NCBI GenBank assembly: GCA_026002975.1
Contig: BPGJ01000015.1
Span: forward strand, 25,001-57,713
DNA from: Acidimicrobiia bacterium
Lineage (GTDB): Bacteria; Actinomycetota; Acidimicrobiia; Spongiisociales; ZC4RG35
DNA length: 32,713 bases
Reading direction: 5' to 3'
The notes beneath the pieces are model-generated. The model was given only the letters and a program-made list of their open reading frames with translations, did no database searches and was not told the DNA's origin. Shown here one piece after another: positions 7,839-15,580 of this stretch. Numbering within the stretch: position 1 is the stretch's first letter; every line of letters starts with the position of its first letter. Made by a program: the position numbers and the translations under genes.

Positions 7839-8414
7839 TCATTCCTCCTCGCTCGATCCCTGTTCGTCCCGTCGGGCAGCTTCCGCCTCGGCCCGCCTGG
7901 CCGCCTTCGACTTGACCGGGGCCAACACCATGGTCATGTTCCTTCCCTCCATCGAGGGGGGCTGTTCCACCACCCCGACGCCGGCCACTTCTTCGATCAG
8001 TCGTCTCAACACCCTCTCCCCGTATTCGGGTCGTTCACGTTCCCGCCCCCGGAACCGGACGGTGATCTTCACCTTGTCGCCTTCCTCGAGCCACTCGGCG
8101 ATCCGCCGAGCCTGGAGATGGAAGTCGTGCTCGGCGATCCGGGGACTCATCCGGGTCTCCTTGATGACCGTGCGGGTCTGCTTCTTCCTCGCTTCCCGTT
8201 CTCTGACCGACTGCTCGTACTTGAACTTTCCGTAGTCCATGATCTTGCAGACCGGCGGGTTGGCGTCGGGGGCCACCTCCACCAGGTCCAACCCGAGCTG
8301 GTCGGCCAGCCACAGGGCCTCGGCCAGCTTCTTGACCCCGATCTGGGTTCCGTCGGGTGCCACCACCCGCACCTCGGGAGCCTTTATGTATCCGTTGACT
8401 CGCAGGTCGGCGAT
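7839..8414 (-). CDS. infC: Translation initiation factor IF-3, probable ATC start
   Basis: IF-3 binds the 30S subunit, blocks premature 50S joining and checks the start codon. The sequence has the N-terminal domain (RVNGYIKAPEVRVVAPDG), linker (GKFKYEQ, KKQTRT) and C-terminal domain (IKETRMSPRIAEHDF, GDKVKITVRFRGRE, and MTMVLAP), then a charged tail ending SSEEE. No ATG, GTG or TTG fits the conserved N-terminus. AAGGAGG (8426-8420) lies 5 nt before an in-frame ATC at 8414, giving (M)ADLRVNGYIK and 191 residues, which aligns with the usual IF-3 start. AUU, AUC or AUA starts are known for infC and let IF-3 repress its own translation. The frame stays open far upstream, but that part is low-complexity and Arg/Pro-rich. 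Confidence 0.93.
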   Translation of the reverse strand: MADLRVNGYIKAPEVRVVAPDGTQIGVKKLAEALWLADQLGLDLVEVAPDANPPVCKIMDYGKFKYEQSVREREARKKQTRTVIKETRMSPRIAEHDFHLQARRIAEWLEEGDKVKITVRFRGRERERPEYGERVLRRLIEEVAGVGVVEQPPSMEGRNMTMVLAPVKSKAARRAEAEAARRDEQGSSEEE

Positions 8415-8419
8415 CTCAA

Positions 8420-8426
8420 CCTCCTT
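8420..8426 (-). promoter_or_regulatory. Shine-Dalgarno that sets the infC ATC start
   Basis: AAGGAGG is a near-perfect anti-16S match, 5 nt before ATC at 8414-8412. A TTG at 8419-8417 directly abuts it and is out of usable spacing. This site is the main reason for choosing the ATC codon. Confidence 0.75.
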
Positions 8427-8482
8427 ATTCGTCTTGGTGCCGTTGGCCGTAGCTCGCCTTCGGCTCGTCGTTACGCGGAGAA

Positions 8483-8501
8483 GGACGGTCGTCTGCCGTC
8501 C
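8483..8501 (-). repeat. Hairpin in the infC leader
   Basis: On the minus strand GGACGG and CCGTCC pair across a 7-nt loop (CAGACGA), followed by TTCTCC. The tract after it is too poor in T for a confident intrinsic terminator. It lies about 70 nt before the infC start and could be part of a leader switch. Confidence 0.4.
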
Positions 8502-8617
8502 AGGGTCGAGCGAACCGGTGGGATGTCCACCAAGGGGGTTGATCCCCTTTCGCGACCTCGGCGCACCTTCCGGTGGCCGGGTGGGAGGCCTTCGACCCTC
8601 CGCTTGTGGTCCACAGG

Positions 8618-9076
8618 TTAGCGTCCCGGCGCCTGGAGTAGACGGGCAGCCTCCACCGCGGCTCGGACCGCTTCCCTGCCCCGGTTGGCGGGACCCGGCC
8701 GGGAGCGTTCGACCGCCTGCCCGTAGTCGTGACACGCCAACACCCCGTTGGCGACCGGCACTCCCGAACCGAGGGCCACGTCCATCAAGCCTCGGGCGGA
8801 TTCCCGAGTGACGATCTCGTAGTGGTCGGTCTCCCCTCGGATGACCGCGCCCAGGGCCACCACGGCTCGGCAGCCTCGACGGATCAGTCCCAGTGCCGCA
8901 ACCGGCAGCTCCAACGCACCGGCTACTTCGACCACCACGACCTCCTCTACCCCCAGCTCCTCCAACTCGTCGAGCGCCTCGGTGAGGAGGAGCTCGGTCA
9001 CCGCCTGGTTGAACACCGAAACCGCGACCCCCACCTTGGGAGGTGGAGGTCCCGGCTCGAGGCGGTCCACCTTCAT
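8618..9076 (-). CDS. ribH: 6,7-dimethyl-8-ribityllumazine synthase
   Basis: This 152-residue enzyme condenses 5-amino-6-ribitylamino-uracil with 3,4-dihydroxy-2-butanone 4-phosphate to give lumazine, the penultimate riboflavin step. It normally forms pentamers or 60-mer capsids. Seen are the substrate loop [24 protein letters not shown], the [14 protein letters not shown] loop with its catalytic His, and GNRGREA-like NRGREAV near the end. The usual GVLTTDT motif reads [11 protein letters not shown], a local departure. It overlaps ribBA by 4 nt and closes the long operon that begins at pyrR. Confidence 0.96.
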   Translation of the reverse strand: MKVDRLEPGPPPPKVGVAVSVFNQAVTELLLTEALDELEELGVEEVVVVEVAGALELPVAALGLIRRGCRAVVALGAVIRGETDHYEIVTRESARGLMDVALGSGVPVANGVLACHDYGQAVERSRPGPANRGREAVRAAVEAARLLQAPGR

Positions 9077-10284
9077 TCGTCGTCCTCGAAGCGGTGGCCT
9101 AGTTTGCGGGCCTTGGTGTCGAGGTAGTCCCGGTTGTGGGGGTTGGGGGGTGTGACCAGGGGCACCCGTTCGGAGATCGCCAGGCCGTAGCCTTCGATCG
9201 CGGCCCGTTTGGTCGGGTTGTTGGTGAGCAGCCGCATGGTCCGCACCCCCAGGTCGTACAGGATCTGAGCTCCCACCCCGTAGTCCCGGGCGTCCACCGG
9301 CAACCCCAACTCCTGGTTGGCCGACACCGTGTCCCGCCCCGCATCCTGCAGGTTGTAGGCCGCCAGCTTGTGCAACAACCCTATCCCCCGACCCTCATGC
9401 CCCCGGATGTACAACACCACCCCCCGACCCTCCGCCGCCACCCTGGCCAACGCCGCCTCCAACTGCACCCCACAGTCACAACGCAGACTCCCGAACACGT
9501 CCCCCGTCAAACACTCCGAATGCACCCGCACCAGGATGTCCCGACCATCCCCCACCTCACCCATCACGAACGCGATGTGCTCCCGCCCGTCGATCGTCGA
9601 CCGGTAACCCACCGCCCGGAACTCCCCGAACCGGGTCGGGATCCGCGCCTCGATCACCCGCTCGACCAGCTTCTCCTCCCGCTGCCGCCGATAGGCGATC
9701 AGATCGGCGATCGTCCCCAACAACAGGTCGTGCTCCTTGGCGAACCGCTCCAGATCCGGCAGCCGAGCCACCGAACCGTCGTCGTTCATCACCTCCCCCA
9801 GCACCCCCGCCGGATACAACCCCGCCAACCGAGCCAGATCCACCGCAGCCTCCGTGTGCCCCGCCCGCTTCAACACACCCCCCGGCTCATACCGCAACGG
9901 AAAGATATGCCCCGGCCTGGCCAAATCCTCCGGACGGGTCGACGGATCCAAGATCGCCCGCACCGTCCGAGTCCGATCCGCCGCCGAAATCCCCGTAGTC
10001 GTCCCCCGCACCGCATCCACCGAAGCAGTGAACGCCGTCCGCCGCACATCCGTGTTCGTCCCCACCATCAACGGCAGCTCCAACTCGTCCAACCGGTCCC
10101 CCACGATCGCCAAACAGATGATCCCCGACGTATGGCGGATCATGAACCCCATCTGCTCCTCGGTCACCTTCTCCGCCGCGACGATCAAATCCCCCTCGTT
10201 CTCACGGTCGGCGTCGTCCACCATGATCACCAACTCACCACGCCGCACCGCAGCCACGATCTCCTCGATGGGGGCGAAGGTCAC
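9073..10284 (-). CDS. ribBA: Bifunctional DHBP synthase / GTP cyclohydrolase II
   Basis: This 403-residue fusion supplies both precursors of riboflavin. Residues 1-200 are 3,4-dihydroxy-2-butanone 4-phosphate synthase, with [10 protein letters not shown] (23-32), HTSGIICLA and [14 protein letters not shown]. Residues 205-403 are GTP cyclohydrolase II, with zinc cysteines 258, 269 and 271 in [26 protein letters not shown] (294-302) and LLTNNPTK. It overlaps ribE and ribH by 4 nt each. Codon choice is unusual: from about 10255 to 9290 it favours TTG, CCG, GCG, GGG, GAT and TAT, whereas the last 200-odd nt and the flanking genes favour C-ending codons. This suggests a recombined internal segment. 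Confidence 0.97.
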   Translation of the reverse strand: MTFAPIEEIVAAVRRGELVIMVDDADRENEGDLIVAAEKVTEEQMGFMIRHTSGIICLAIVGDRLDELELPLMVGTNTDVRRTAFTASVDAVRGTTTGISAADRTRTVRAILDPSTRPEDLARPGHIFPLRYEPGGVLKRAGHTEAAVDLARLAGLYPAGVLGEVMNDDGSVARLPDLERFAKEHDLLLGTIADLIAYRRQREEKLVERVIEARIPTRFGEFRAVGYRSTIDGREHIAFVMGEVGDGRDILVRVHSECLTGDVFGSLRCDCGVQLEAALARVAAEGRGVVLYIRGHEGRGIGLLHKLAAYNLQDAGRDTVSANQELGLPVDARDYGVGAQILYDLGVRTMRLLTNNPTKRAAIEGYGLAISERVPLVTPPNPHNRDYLDTKARKLGHRFEDDE

Positions 10285-10871
10285 CGGGTCTCCTCTCTCG
10301 AGAGGCGCTCCACGTATTTGGCGAGGATATCCGCTTCCAGGTTCACCCGGTCCCCGGGTCGTCTACGTCCCAGATTGGTGTTGGCCAGGGTGTGGGGAAC
10401 CAGGGCCACTTCCACCAGGTCGTCTCGGACCGCCGCCACGGTGAGGCTGACTCCCGACACCGCCAGGGACCCCTTCTCGACCACGTAGCGGAGGACACCG
10501 GGTGGGACCCGCAGCACCATCCGGGATCCGTCGCCTTCGGGCTGGATGGCCACCACCTCTCCGGTGGCGTCGACGTGGCCTTGGACGAAGTGCCCGTCGA
10601 AACGGCCTGAAGCCGGAAGGGCCCGCTCGAGGTTGACTACGTCACCCGGCCGGAGATCCCCCAGAGTCGTCCTGGCCAGGGTCTCCGCCACCACGTCGGC
10701 TTCGAACCCGTCGGGGTGGACCACCGTGGCGGTGAGGCACACCCCGTCGACCGCCACCGACGCACCCACCCGATCGGGCAGGACCGGCGCCTGGATCCTC
10801 ATCCTCATCCCCCGGTGGTCCCCCACGACCCGGGTGACGAGGCCGGTGGTTTCGACGATGCCGGTGAACAC
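10281..10871 (-). CDS. ribE: Riboflavin synthase alpha chain
   Basis: This 196-residue enzyme dismutates two lumazine molecules into riboflavin and the pyrimidine that RibH reuses. The two homologous lumazine-binding barrels are clear. The first starts FTGIVETTG and has [10 protein letters not shown]; the second has [13 protein letters not shown] and [25 protein letters not shown] near the end is typical. The start is GTG, 1 nt after the ribD stop, with GGAGG 8 nt upstream. It overlaps ribBA by 4 nt. The trimer-forming C-terminal helix is present. Confidence 0.97.
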   Translation of the reverse strand: MFTGIVETTGLVTRVVGDHRGMRMRIQAPVLPDRVGASVAVDGVCLTATVVHPDGFEADVVAETLARTTLGDLRPGDVVNLERALPASGRFDGHFVQGHVDATGEVVAIQPEGDGSRMVLRVPPGVLRYVVEKGSLAVSGVSLTVAAVRDDLVEVALVPHTLANTNLGRRRPGDRVNLEADILAKYVERLSREETR

Positions 10872-10872
10872 G

Positions 10873-11925
10873 TCACATCCTCCAGTCGATGCGCAGATCG
10901 GAGCCTAAGGCCCGGACGTCGGTGATGGTCACGGGTGAGGCCTGGGACAGGGTGTCGAAGCTCCCGGCGTACACCCCGACACCGCGACCCCCCGCCACCC
11001 GACCTGCCAGGTAGAAGACGCCCCGGTCGATCAACCGCTGCCGCCACAGCCGTCCCGCCAGGGTCGCTCCGCCCTCGACCAGAACGGTGAGCAGACCCAG
11101 ATCGGCCAGGGCCTTCAGCCCTTCGGCCAGGTCCACCCATCCGCCCTCGGCCGGGACCGGCACCACCTCACCGGGGACGTCCAGAGGGCCGGGGGACAGA
11201 ACGATCGGGTTGCGGGCCCAGAGACGAGCGTCGGGAGGCAGCGGACGCCGACCGGCCACCACCACCGGTCGGGGCTGCTGCCCCTCGAACCCGGCCAGCC
11301 GGACGTCCAGCAGCGGGTCGTCGGCGATGAGGGTGCCCGCGCCCACCATGACCGCGTCCACCTCGGCTCTGAGTCGGTGGGCGTCCTCCCGGGCTCGGTC
11401 GGAGGTGAGCCAACGCGCCTGGAGGTCGGCGGGCGCCGTCTGCCCGTCCAGGGTGAGGGCCGATTTGTGGATCACGAGCGGACGACCCGTCCTGCGGTGA
11501 TGGAAGTAGCCCGGGTCGACCTCCTCGACTTCGGCGGGATCGTCCCACATGACCAGCTCGACACCGGCTTCGGCCAGACGTCGTAGCCCCCTACCGGCCA
11601 CCCTCGGATCGGGGTCGGCAGCGCCGACCACCACCCGTGCCACACCCGCCTGGAGGATGGCGCCGGTGCAGGGGGGTGTCCGCCCGGTGTGATCACACGG
11701 CTCCAAGGTGACGACCAGGGTTCCTCCCCGGGCCTTATCCCCCGCCTGCTCGAGCGCCACGACCTCGGCATGGTGGCTACCCGGTCCCCGATGGGCACCT
11801 TCCCCGACCGGACGGCCGGTGGCGTCCAGCACGACCGCACCCACCCGGGGATTGGGGTGGGGCCGGTAGGTGGCCGCCAGGCCCATCGCCCGGCGCATGG
11901 CCCCGGCCTCGTGTTCTCCGATCAA
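10873..11925 (-). CDS. ribD: Diaminohydroxyphosphoribosylaminopyrimidine deaminase / reductase
   Basis: RibD performs the second and third steps of the pyrimidine branch of riboflavin synthesis. The N-terminal zinc deaminase (about 1-145) shows NPRVGAVV, SHHAEVVAL and LEPCDHTGRTPPC (zinc ligands His52, Cys77 and Cys86 if TTG is residue 1). The C-terminal NADPH reductase (about 150-350) starts PLVIHKSALTLDGQTAP and includes RAEVDAVMVGAGTLIADDP and VLVEGGATLAG. TTG at 11925 is preferred as the start. It overlaps the regulator stop as TTGA, like most junctions here, and gives 350 residues. ATG at 11898 (MRRAMGL) is the alternative. No FMN riboswitch lies upstream; the gene is inside an operon. 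Confidence 0.94.
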   Translation of the reverse strand: MIGEHEAGAMRRAMGLAATYRPHPNPRVGAVVLDATGRPVGEGAHRGPGSHHAEVVALEQAGDKARGGTLVVTLEPCDHTGRTPPCTGAILQAGVARVVVGAADPDPRVAGRGLRRLAEAGVELVMWDDPAEVEEVDPGYFHHRRTGRPLVIHKSALTLDGQTAPADLQARWLTSDRAREDAHRLRAEVDAVMVGAGTLIADDPLLDVRLAGFEGQQPRPVVVAGRRPLPPDARLWARNPIVLSPGPLDVPGEVVPVPAEGGWVDLAEGLKALADLGLLTVLVEGGATLAGRLWRQRLIDRGVFYLAGRVAGGRGVGVYAGSFDTLSQASPVTITDVRALGSDLRIDWRM

Positions 11926-12854
11926 GCGGTTCGCCGGTCGATCCGGAAGGAGGAACCGTGCTGCTTCTTGGCGTACTCCTTCATCTCGACCGCGATCGCC
12001 GACGCCTCCCACTGGGAAGTTATCGGCCGGTTCAGGTTGGTCACCACCCCCATCGAGATGGACACGATGGGAAAGGCGAAACGTTCCCCCCGGCGGTCGG
12101 TCACCTCGATGTAGCCCTTCAACGCGTCCGCCGTGTCGTAGTAGTCGAGGATCCCGTCGTCGAAACGGTCGATCACCGCCTTGCAGAACTGCTCGGCGAT
12201 AGTTGCGTCGGTTATCGCTACGAAATCGTCCCCGCCGATGTGCCCGATGAAGGCCGACTCGTCGCCGACGTCGGCAACGGCCTGTCGGAGGACGTCGGCG
12301 CAGAACTTGATCACCTGGTCGCCCCGCATGAACCCGTAGTGGTCGTTGAAGGCTTTGAAGTTGTCGAGGTCGCAGTGGATCAGGGCGAACGGCACCCCCC
12401 GGTCGATGCGCTCCTCGATCTCGGCTCCGATCCGGAAGTTGCCGGGCAGGCCGGTGAGGGGAGACGTGTCTCGTGCGGCCTTGGTCCTGCGCAGCACCGC
12501 CTTCACCCGGGCGATGAGTTCGTTCACGTCGAACGGCTTGGTGATGTAGTCGTCGGCGCCGAGGTCCAGGCCCCTCACCCGGTCCTCGGGGAGCCCCCGG
12601 GCGGTGAGGAGGATGATCGAGGTTCCCGCCATGGCGGGGTGGCTGCGCATCTTCCGCAACGCGGTCAGCCCGTCCATGCGGGGCATCATGATGTCGAGGA
12701 GCACCAGGTCCGGGGGCTCTTCCAGGGCCTGGTCGATGGCCTCCTGACCGTCTTCGGCGGTGGCGACGTCGAACCCCTCCAGCTCCAGGTTGATCCGGAC
12801 CACCCGGAGGATGTCCTGGTCGTCGTCTACTACCAGAATCCGTTCTCTGCTCAT
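11922..12854 (-). CDS. Response regulator with REC and GGDEF-like domain
   Basis: This 310-residue cytoplasmic protein begins with a CheY-like receiver: acidic pocket DDD (10-12), phosphoacceptor Asp54 in LLDIMMPRMDG, Thr84 and Lys106 in ITKPF. A short linker (about 118-130) with TGLPGNFRIG leads to a GGDEF domain with HCDLDNFKAFNDHYGFMRGD, where Asp162 is the expected metal ligand, and GGDDF (207-211). The fourth residue is Asp instead of Glu, and there is no RxxD inhibitory site before it. Diguanylate cyclase activity is therefore possible but unproven; it may instead be a nucleotide-sensing relay. It overlaps rpe by 4 nt and ribD by 4 nt, so it is cotranscribed with riboflavin genes. No partner kinase is in the window. 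Confidence 0.9.
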   Translation of the reverse strand: MSRERILVVDDDQDILRVVRINLELEGFDVATAEDGQEAIDQALEEPPDLVLLDIMMPRMDGLTALRKMRSHPAMAGTSIILLTARGLPEDRVRGLDLGADDYITKPFDVNELIARVKAVLRRTKAARDTSPLTGLPGNFRIGAEIEERIDRGVPFALIHCDLDNFKAFNDHYGFMRGDQVIKFCADVLRQAVADVGDESAFIGHIGGDDFVAITDATIAEQFCKAVIDRFDDGILDYYDTADALKGYIEVTDRRGERFAFPIVSISMGVVTNLNRPITSQWEASAIAVEMKEYAKKQHGSSFRIDRRTA

Positions 12855-13504
12855 CCCTCTATCACCTTGCGCAGCTCCAGGGCAGCCCGTCCCGGGTCGG
12901 GCGACCCGAAGATGGCGGTGCCGGCCACGAACACGTTGGCGCCGGCGTCCCGGGCGAGGGGTGCCGTTTCGGGGTTGATACCACCGTCGATCTGTATATC
13001 GACCGCCAGGCCGTGGGTATCAACCCATTTCCTGGCGGACTCCACCTTGGTGAGCACCTCCCCCATGAACCGTTGACCTCCGAACCCGGGGTGGACCGAC
13101 ATGATCAATACCAGATCGCACAGCTCCGCGAAGGGTTCGACCGCCTTCCAGGGGGTGGGCGGCGACAGGACCAAGCCGAATCCGAGGCCCGAGGCGCGGG
13201 CCTTGCGGGCGATGGCGGTGGGATCGGGCACGGCTTCTATGTGGACGGTGACCAGGTCGGCGCCGGCCGATGCCAACTCGGCGAGGTAGGCGCCCGGGTT
13301 GGTGGTCATGAGGTGGCAGTCGAACACGAGACGGCTGTGGGGTCGCAACGAGGAGATGACCGGCATCCCGAAGCTGATGTTGGGCACGAAATGCCCGTCC
13401 ATGACGTCCAGGTGGAGGAGATCGGAATGGGGTTCCACCTCGGCCACCACTTCGGCCAGACGGGAGAAGTCGGCGGCGAGGAGGGACGGAGCGATCTTGA
13501 ACAT
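12851..13504 (-). CDS. rpe: Ribulose-phosphate 3-epimerase
   Basis: This 217-residue TIM-barrel enzyme interconverts ribulose 5-phosphate and xylulose 5-phosphate in the pentose phosphate pathway; ribulose 5-phosphate is also a riboflavin precursor through RibB. Diagnostic segments are KIAPSLLAADFSRL, LHLDVMDGHFVPNISFG (metal His and catalytic Asp), DCHLMTTNP, MSVHPGFGGQRF and IQIDGGINPETA. ATG at 13504 shares one base with the rsmB stop (TGATG); GTG one codon earlier is also possible. The frame is open far upstream only as an antiframe of rsmB. The stop overlaps the regulator start by 4 nt. Confidence 0.97.
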   Translation of the reverse strand: MFKIAPSLLAADFSRLAEVVAEVEPHSDLLHLDVMDGHFVPNISFGMPVISSLRPHSRLVFDCHLMTTNPGAYLAELASAGADLVTVHIEAVPDPTAIARKARASGLGFGLVLSPPTPWKAVEPFAELCDLVLIMSVHPGFGGQRFMGEVLTKVESARKWVDTHGLAVDIQIDGGINPETAPLARDAGANVFVAGTAIFGSPDPGRAALELRKVIEG

Positions 13505-14679
13505 CACCGGGAGGATAGGTTGGGTCGCTCCCACACAGATATGAACATGCCGTCTGTGCCGTCCCGGTGAGGGGTGAGTACCAGTCCGTCGCCCCACCGC
13601 CGACCGAGCGAGAGATCGGGAGGGAAGAAACCCAGCCCTTCCACCACCTGCACGGTTTCGTCGGGGGTGACGGTGCACACCGCGTACACCAGTCGGCCTC
13701 CGGGGGCCACCGCCTCCATCGCGGCCACCACGAGCTCCCGTTGGAGCCCGGCGAGCCGTCGGATCTCGCCAGGGGTCACCCGGTGTCGGAGTTCGGGACG
13801 GCGCCGGAGGGTCCCCAACCCCGAACATGGAGCGTCGACCAGAACCCGGGGGAAGGAGCCGGGGGCCAAGGGCAGTCGTCGTCCGTCGGCGATCAGCCAG
13901 TTCGCCTGGGGAACCCTGCGGGAACCGGTCCGCACTCTGCGGGGGTGCACGTCGAGCGCCACCACGGTTGCACCTCGGTCGACCAGCGCCAGGGTCTTCT
14001 GGCCGGGCGCGGCCCCTACTTCGAGCACGGTGGTCCCGGATTCGGCCTCCACGGCGTGGACCACCGCCACCGACGCCGGATCCTGGATGACGGTGCCGGG
14101 GGGTGCAGGCGGCCTGTCGATCCACGCCGCGTCGCCGATCCCCGGTACGTGCACGGCTCCCGAAGGCGCCACACCACCGGGGCGAACCCGAATGCCCACC
14201 GGCGGCGCCATGTTCGAAGCTTCCCAGAAGGCCTCCGCTTCCTCTTCCCCCCAAGCCGCTGCCAGCATCTCGTGGAGCCACCGGGGTATGCCGAAACGGA
14301 CATCGGGTTCTGTGGTCTCCTCCGTCGATCCGGCTGCGACCCGCCGCAGCACCGCGTTGACGAAACCGGCGGCGTGGGGTGCCATCTCCCGGCAGGCGGT
14401 GACGGCCATGTCCACCACCATGGGGGCGGGGGTCGGCCCGTCGAGGGCTGCCACCGCTACCCGCAGCAGGTCGAGTACGTCTCGGTCTACCCGTTGCAGA
14501 GGTCGGGAGGACGCGGCCGCCAGGCAACGGTCGATGCGGTGGAGGTAGCGCACCGCGGTCAAGGCCAAGCCCCTGACCGCCGGGTCGGTCTCTCGGCGGA
14601 GCAGCACGTTCGAGTAGGCACCCTCCCGGAGGATCCGCCCGACCACCCGGGCGGCCTCGACCAGGGCTTTCCGGTTCAC
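13504..14679 (-). CDS. rsmB: 16S rRNA (cytosine-C5) methyltransferase, RsmB/Sun family
   Basis: This 391-residue SAM enzyme probably makes m5C in the 16S rRNA decoding region. An N-terminal NusB-like RNA-binding domain (about 1-130, with VDRDVLDLLRVAVAAL and GFVNAVLRRV) precedes the Rossmann methyltransferase domain. Motif IV is VDAPCSGLGTLRRRPE (Cys285) and motif VI is YAVCTVTPDE (Cys335), the two catalytic cysteines. Motif I is EVGAAPGQKT rather than the usual CAAPGGKT, and the protein is shorter than typical RsmB (about 430). The start is GTG, overlapping the fmt stop as GTGA. It belongs to the conserved def-fmt-rsmB block. Confidence 0.93.
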   Translation of the reverse strand: MNRKALVEAARVVGRILREGAYSNVLLRRETDPAVRGLALTAVRYLHRIDRCLAAASSRPLQRVDRDVLDLLRVAVAALDGPTPAPMVVDMAVTACREMAPHAAGFVNAVLRRVAAGSTEETTEPDVRFGIPRWLHEMLAAAWGEEEAEAFWEASNMAPPVGIRVRPGGVAPSGAVHVPGIGDAAWIDRPPAPPGTVIQDPASVAVVHAVEAESGTTVLEVGAAPGQKTLALVDRGATVVALDVHPRRVRTGSRRVPQANWLIADGRRLPLAPGSFPRVLVDAPCSGLGTLRRRPELRHRVTPGEIRRLAGLQRELVVAAMEAVAPGGRLVYAVCTVTPDETVQVVEGLGFFPPDLSLGRRWGDGLVLTPHRDGTDGMFISVWERPNLSSR

Positions 14680-15578
14680 TGCATCGGGGGTAGGGCTCGG
14701 CGGCCACGGGCCCAGGCGGCGCCGCTCATCGGTCTCTTCCCCGGCGCCTGAACCACTTTCAGCTCCACCACGCCTCCCACCAGACCGCACAGCAGACGAT
14801 CGCCGTCGAGGCGAAGTTCTCCCGGGGCCAGGTCGCCGTTCGACACCGCCGCAGCGAGGACCTTGAGCGGCCCGTCACCCACCCGGGCGACTGCGCCGGG
14901 GGCCGGCGCCATGGCTCTGACCGTCCTGACGAAGGACTCCGGTGTCTGATCGGGGTGCAGCCTCCGCTCCTCTTGGCGGATCTTGTGAGCGTAGGTGGCT
15001 CCTTCGCCCGGCTGGGCCACGGCGGTCAGCCCACCCGACACCCAGCTCTCGACCGTCTCGGCGCCCAGCGGCGCCGACCATCGGGCCAGTCGATCGGTGA
15101 GGGACCCGGCGTCTTCGGCGGGTCCGATGCGGGTGGCCCACATGGCGAGCACCCCACCGGTGTCGACCCCCTCGTCCAGCGACATGACCGACACGCCTGT
15201 GGTGTCGTCACCGGCGAGGAGGGCTCTCCGAACGGGCTCGGGTCCTCGCCATCTCGGCAGCAGCGAGAAGTGCAGGTTGAGGAATCCCCGACGTGGTATC
15301 CGGAGGGTTTCGCCGGGAATGATCATCCCGTAGGCGACCACCACCGCCGCGTCCAAGGGGGAAGCCTCCTCGAGGGCGGCGGTCAGCTCCGCCTGGTCGC
15401 CGGGCGTGACCACGGGCAGTCCCAGCTCGCGGGCCCGTGCCTCTACGGGTGACGGACCGACCTTGCGTCCCCTGCCCCGGGGGGCGGGAGGGCGGGTGAC
15501 CACCAGGCGGAGGTGGGGGGAGAGCTCGTCCAATGCGGGTACGGCCCATCCCGGTGAACCGCAGAAGGCGAGCCGCAT
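14676..15578 (-). CDS. fmt: Methionyl-tRNA formyltransferase
   Basis: This 300-residue enzyme formylates Met-tRNA(fMet) with 10-formyl-THF, so that initiation can begin with formylmethionine. It starts MRLAFCGSPGWAVPAL, where the family has GTPEFA. The active site NLHFSLLPRWRG carries Asn101 and His103, and SLDEGVDTG carries Asp139. A C-terminal OB-like domain (about 205-300) binds tRNA. ATG at 15578 fits the family start best; GTG at 15584 would add two residues and overlap the def stop as GTGA. It follows def and precedes rsmB, a conserved trio that joins formylation, deformylation and rRNA modification. Confidence 0.96.
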   Translation of the reverse strand: MRLAFCGSPGWAVPALDELSPHLRLVVTRPPAPRGRGRKVGPSPVEARARELGLPVVTPGDQAELTAALEEASPLDAAVVVAYGMIIPGETLRIPRRGFLNLHFSLLPRWRGPEPVRRALLAGDDTTGVSVMSLDEGVDTGGVLAMWATRIGPAEDAGSLTDRLARWSAPLGAETVESWVSGGLTAVAQPGEGATYAHKIRQEERRLHPDQTPESFVRTVRAMAPAPGAVARVGDGPLKVLAAAVSNGDLAPGELRLDGDRLLCGLVGGVVELKVVQAPGKRPMSGAAWARGRRALPPMQ

Positions 15579-15580
15579 GG

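Larger units (their letters stand above)
8415..8617 (-). promoter_or_regulatory. infC leader region
   Basis: These 203 nt separate ribH from infC, the largest gap in the window apart from the rrn leader. They probably hold the promoter and leader of the infC-rpmI-rplT-spoU-pheST unit. A hairpin GGACGG-7 nt-CCGTCC (8501-8483) and an AAGGGG/CCCCTT inverted repeat (about 8533-8549) are visible. GCTAACCT near the 5' end offers a weak -10 (TAACCT). Ribosomal-protein or IF-3 leader control is plausible by analogy with other infC operons, but no known leader class was recognised. Confidence 0.45.

Noticed and set aside
8415-8735. N-terminal extension of IF-3 (about 107 codons)
   Set aside because: Arg/Pro/Gly-rich with no family match, partly overlapping ribH, and lying upstream of a clear ribosome site for the ATC start.
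9136-10488. 450-codon plus-strand frame opposite ribBA, rich in His, Pro, Gln and Arg
   Set aside because: It arises from the unusual G-ending codons of ribBA read on the other strand; the interesting point is the codon bias, not this frame.
10873-12012. FMN or SAM riboswitch upstream of ribD or metK
   Set aside because: Both genes are inside tight gene runs with no space for an aptamer; no conserved riboswitch segments were seen.
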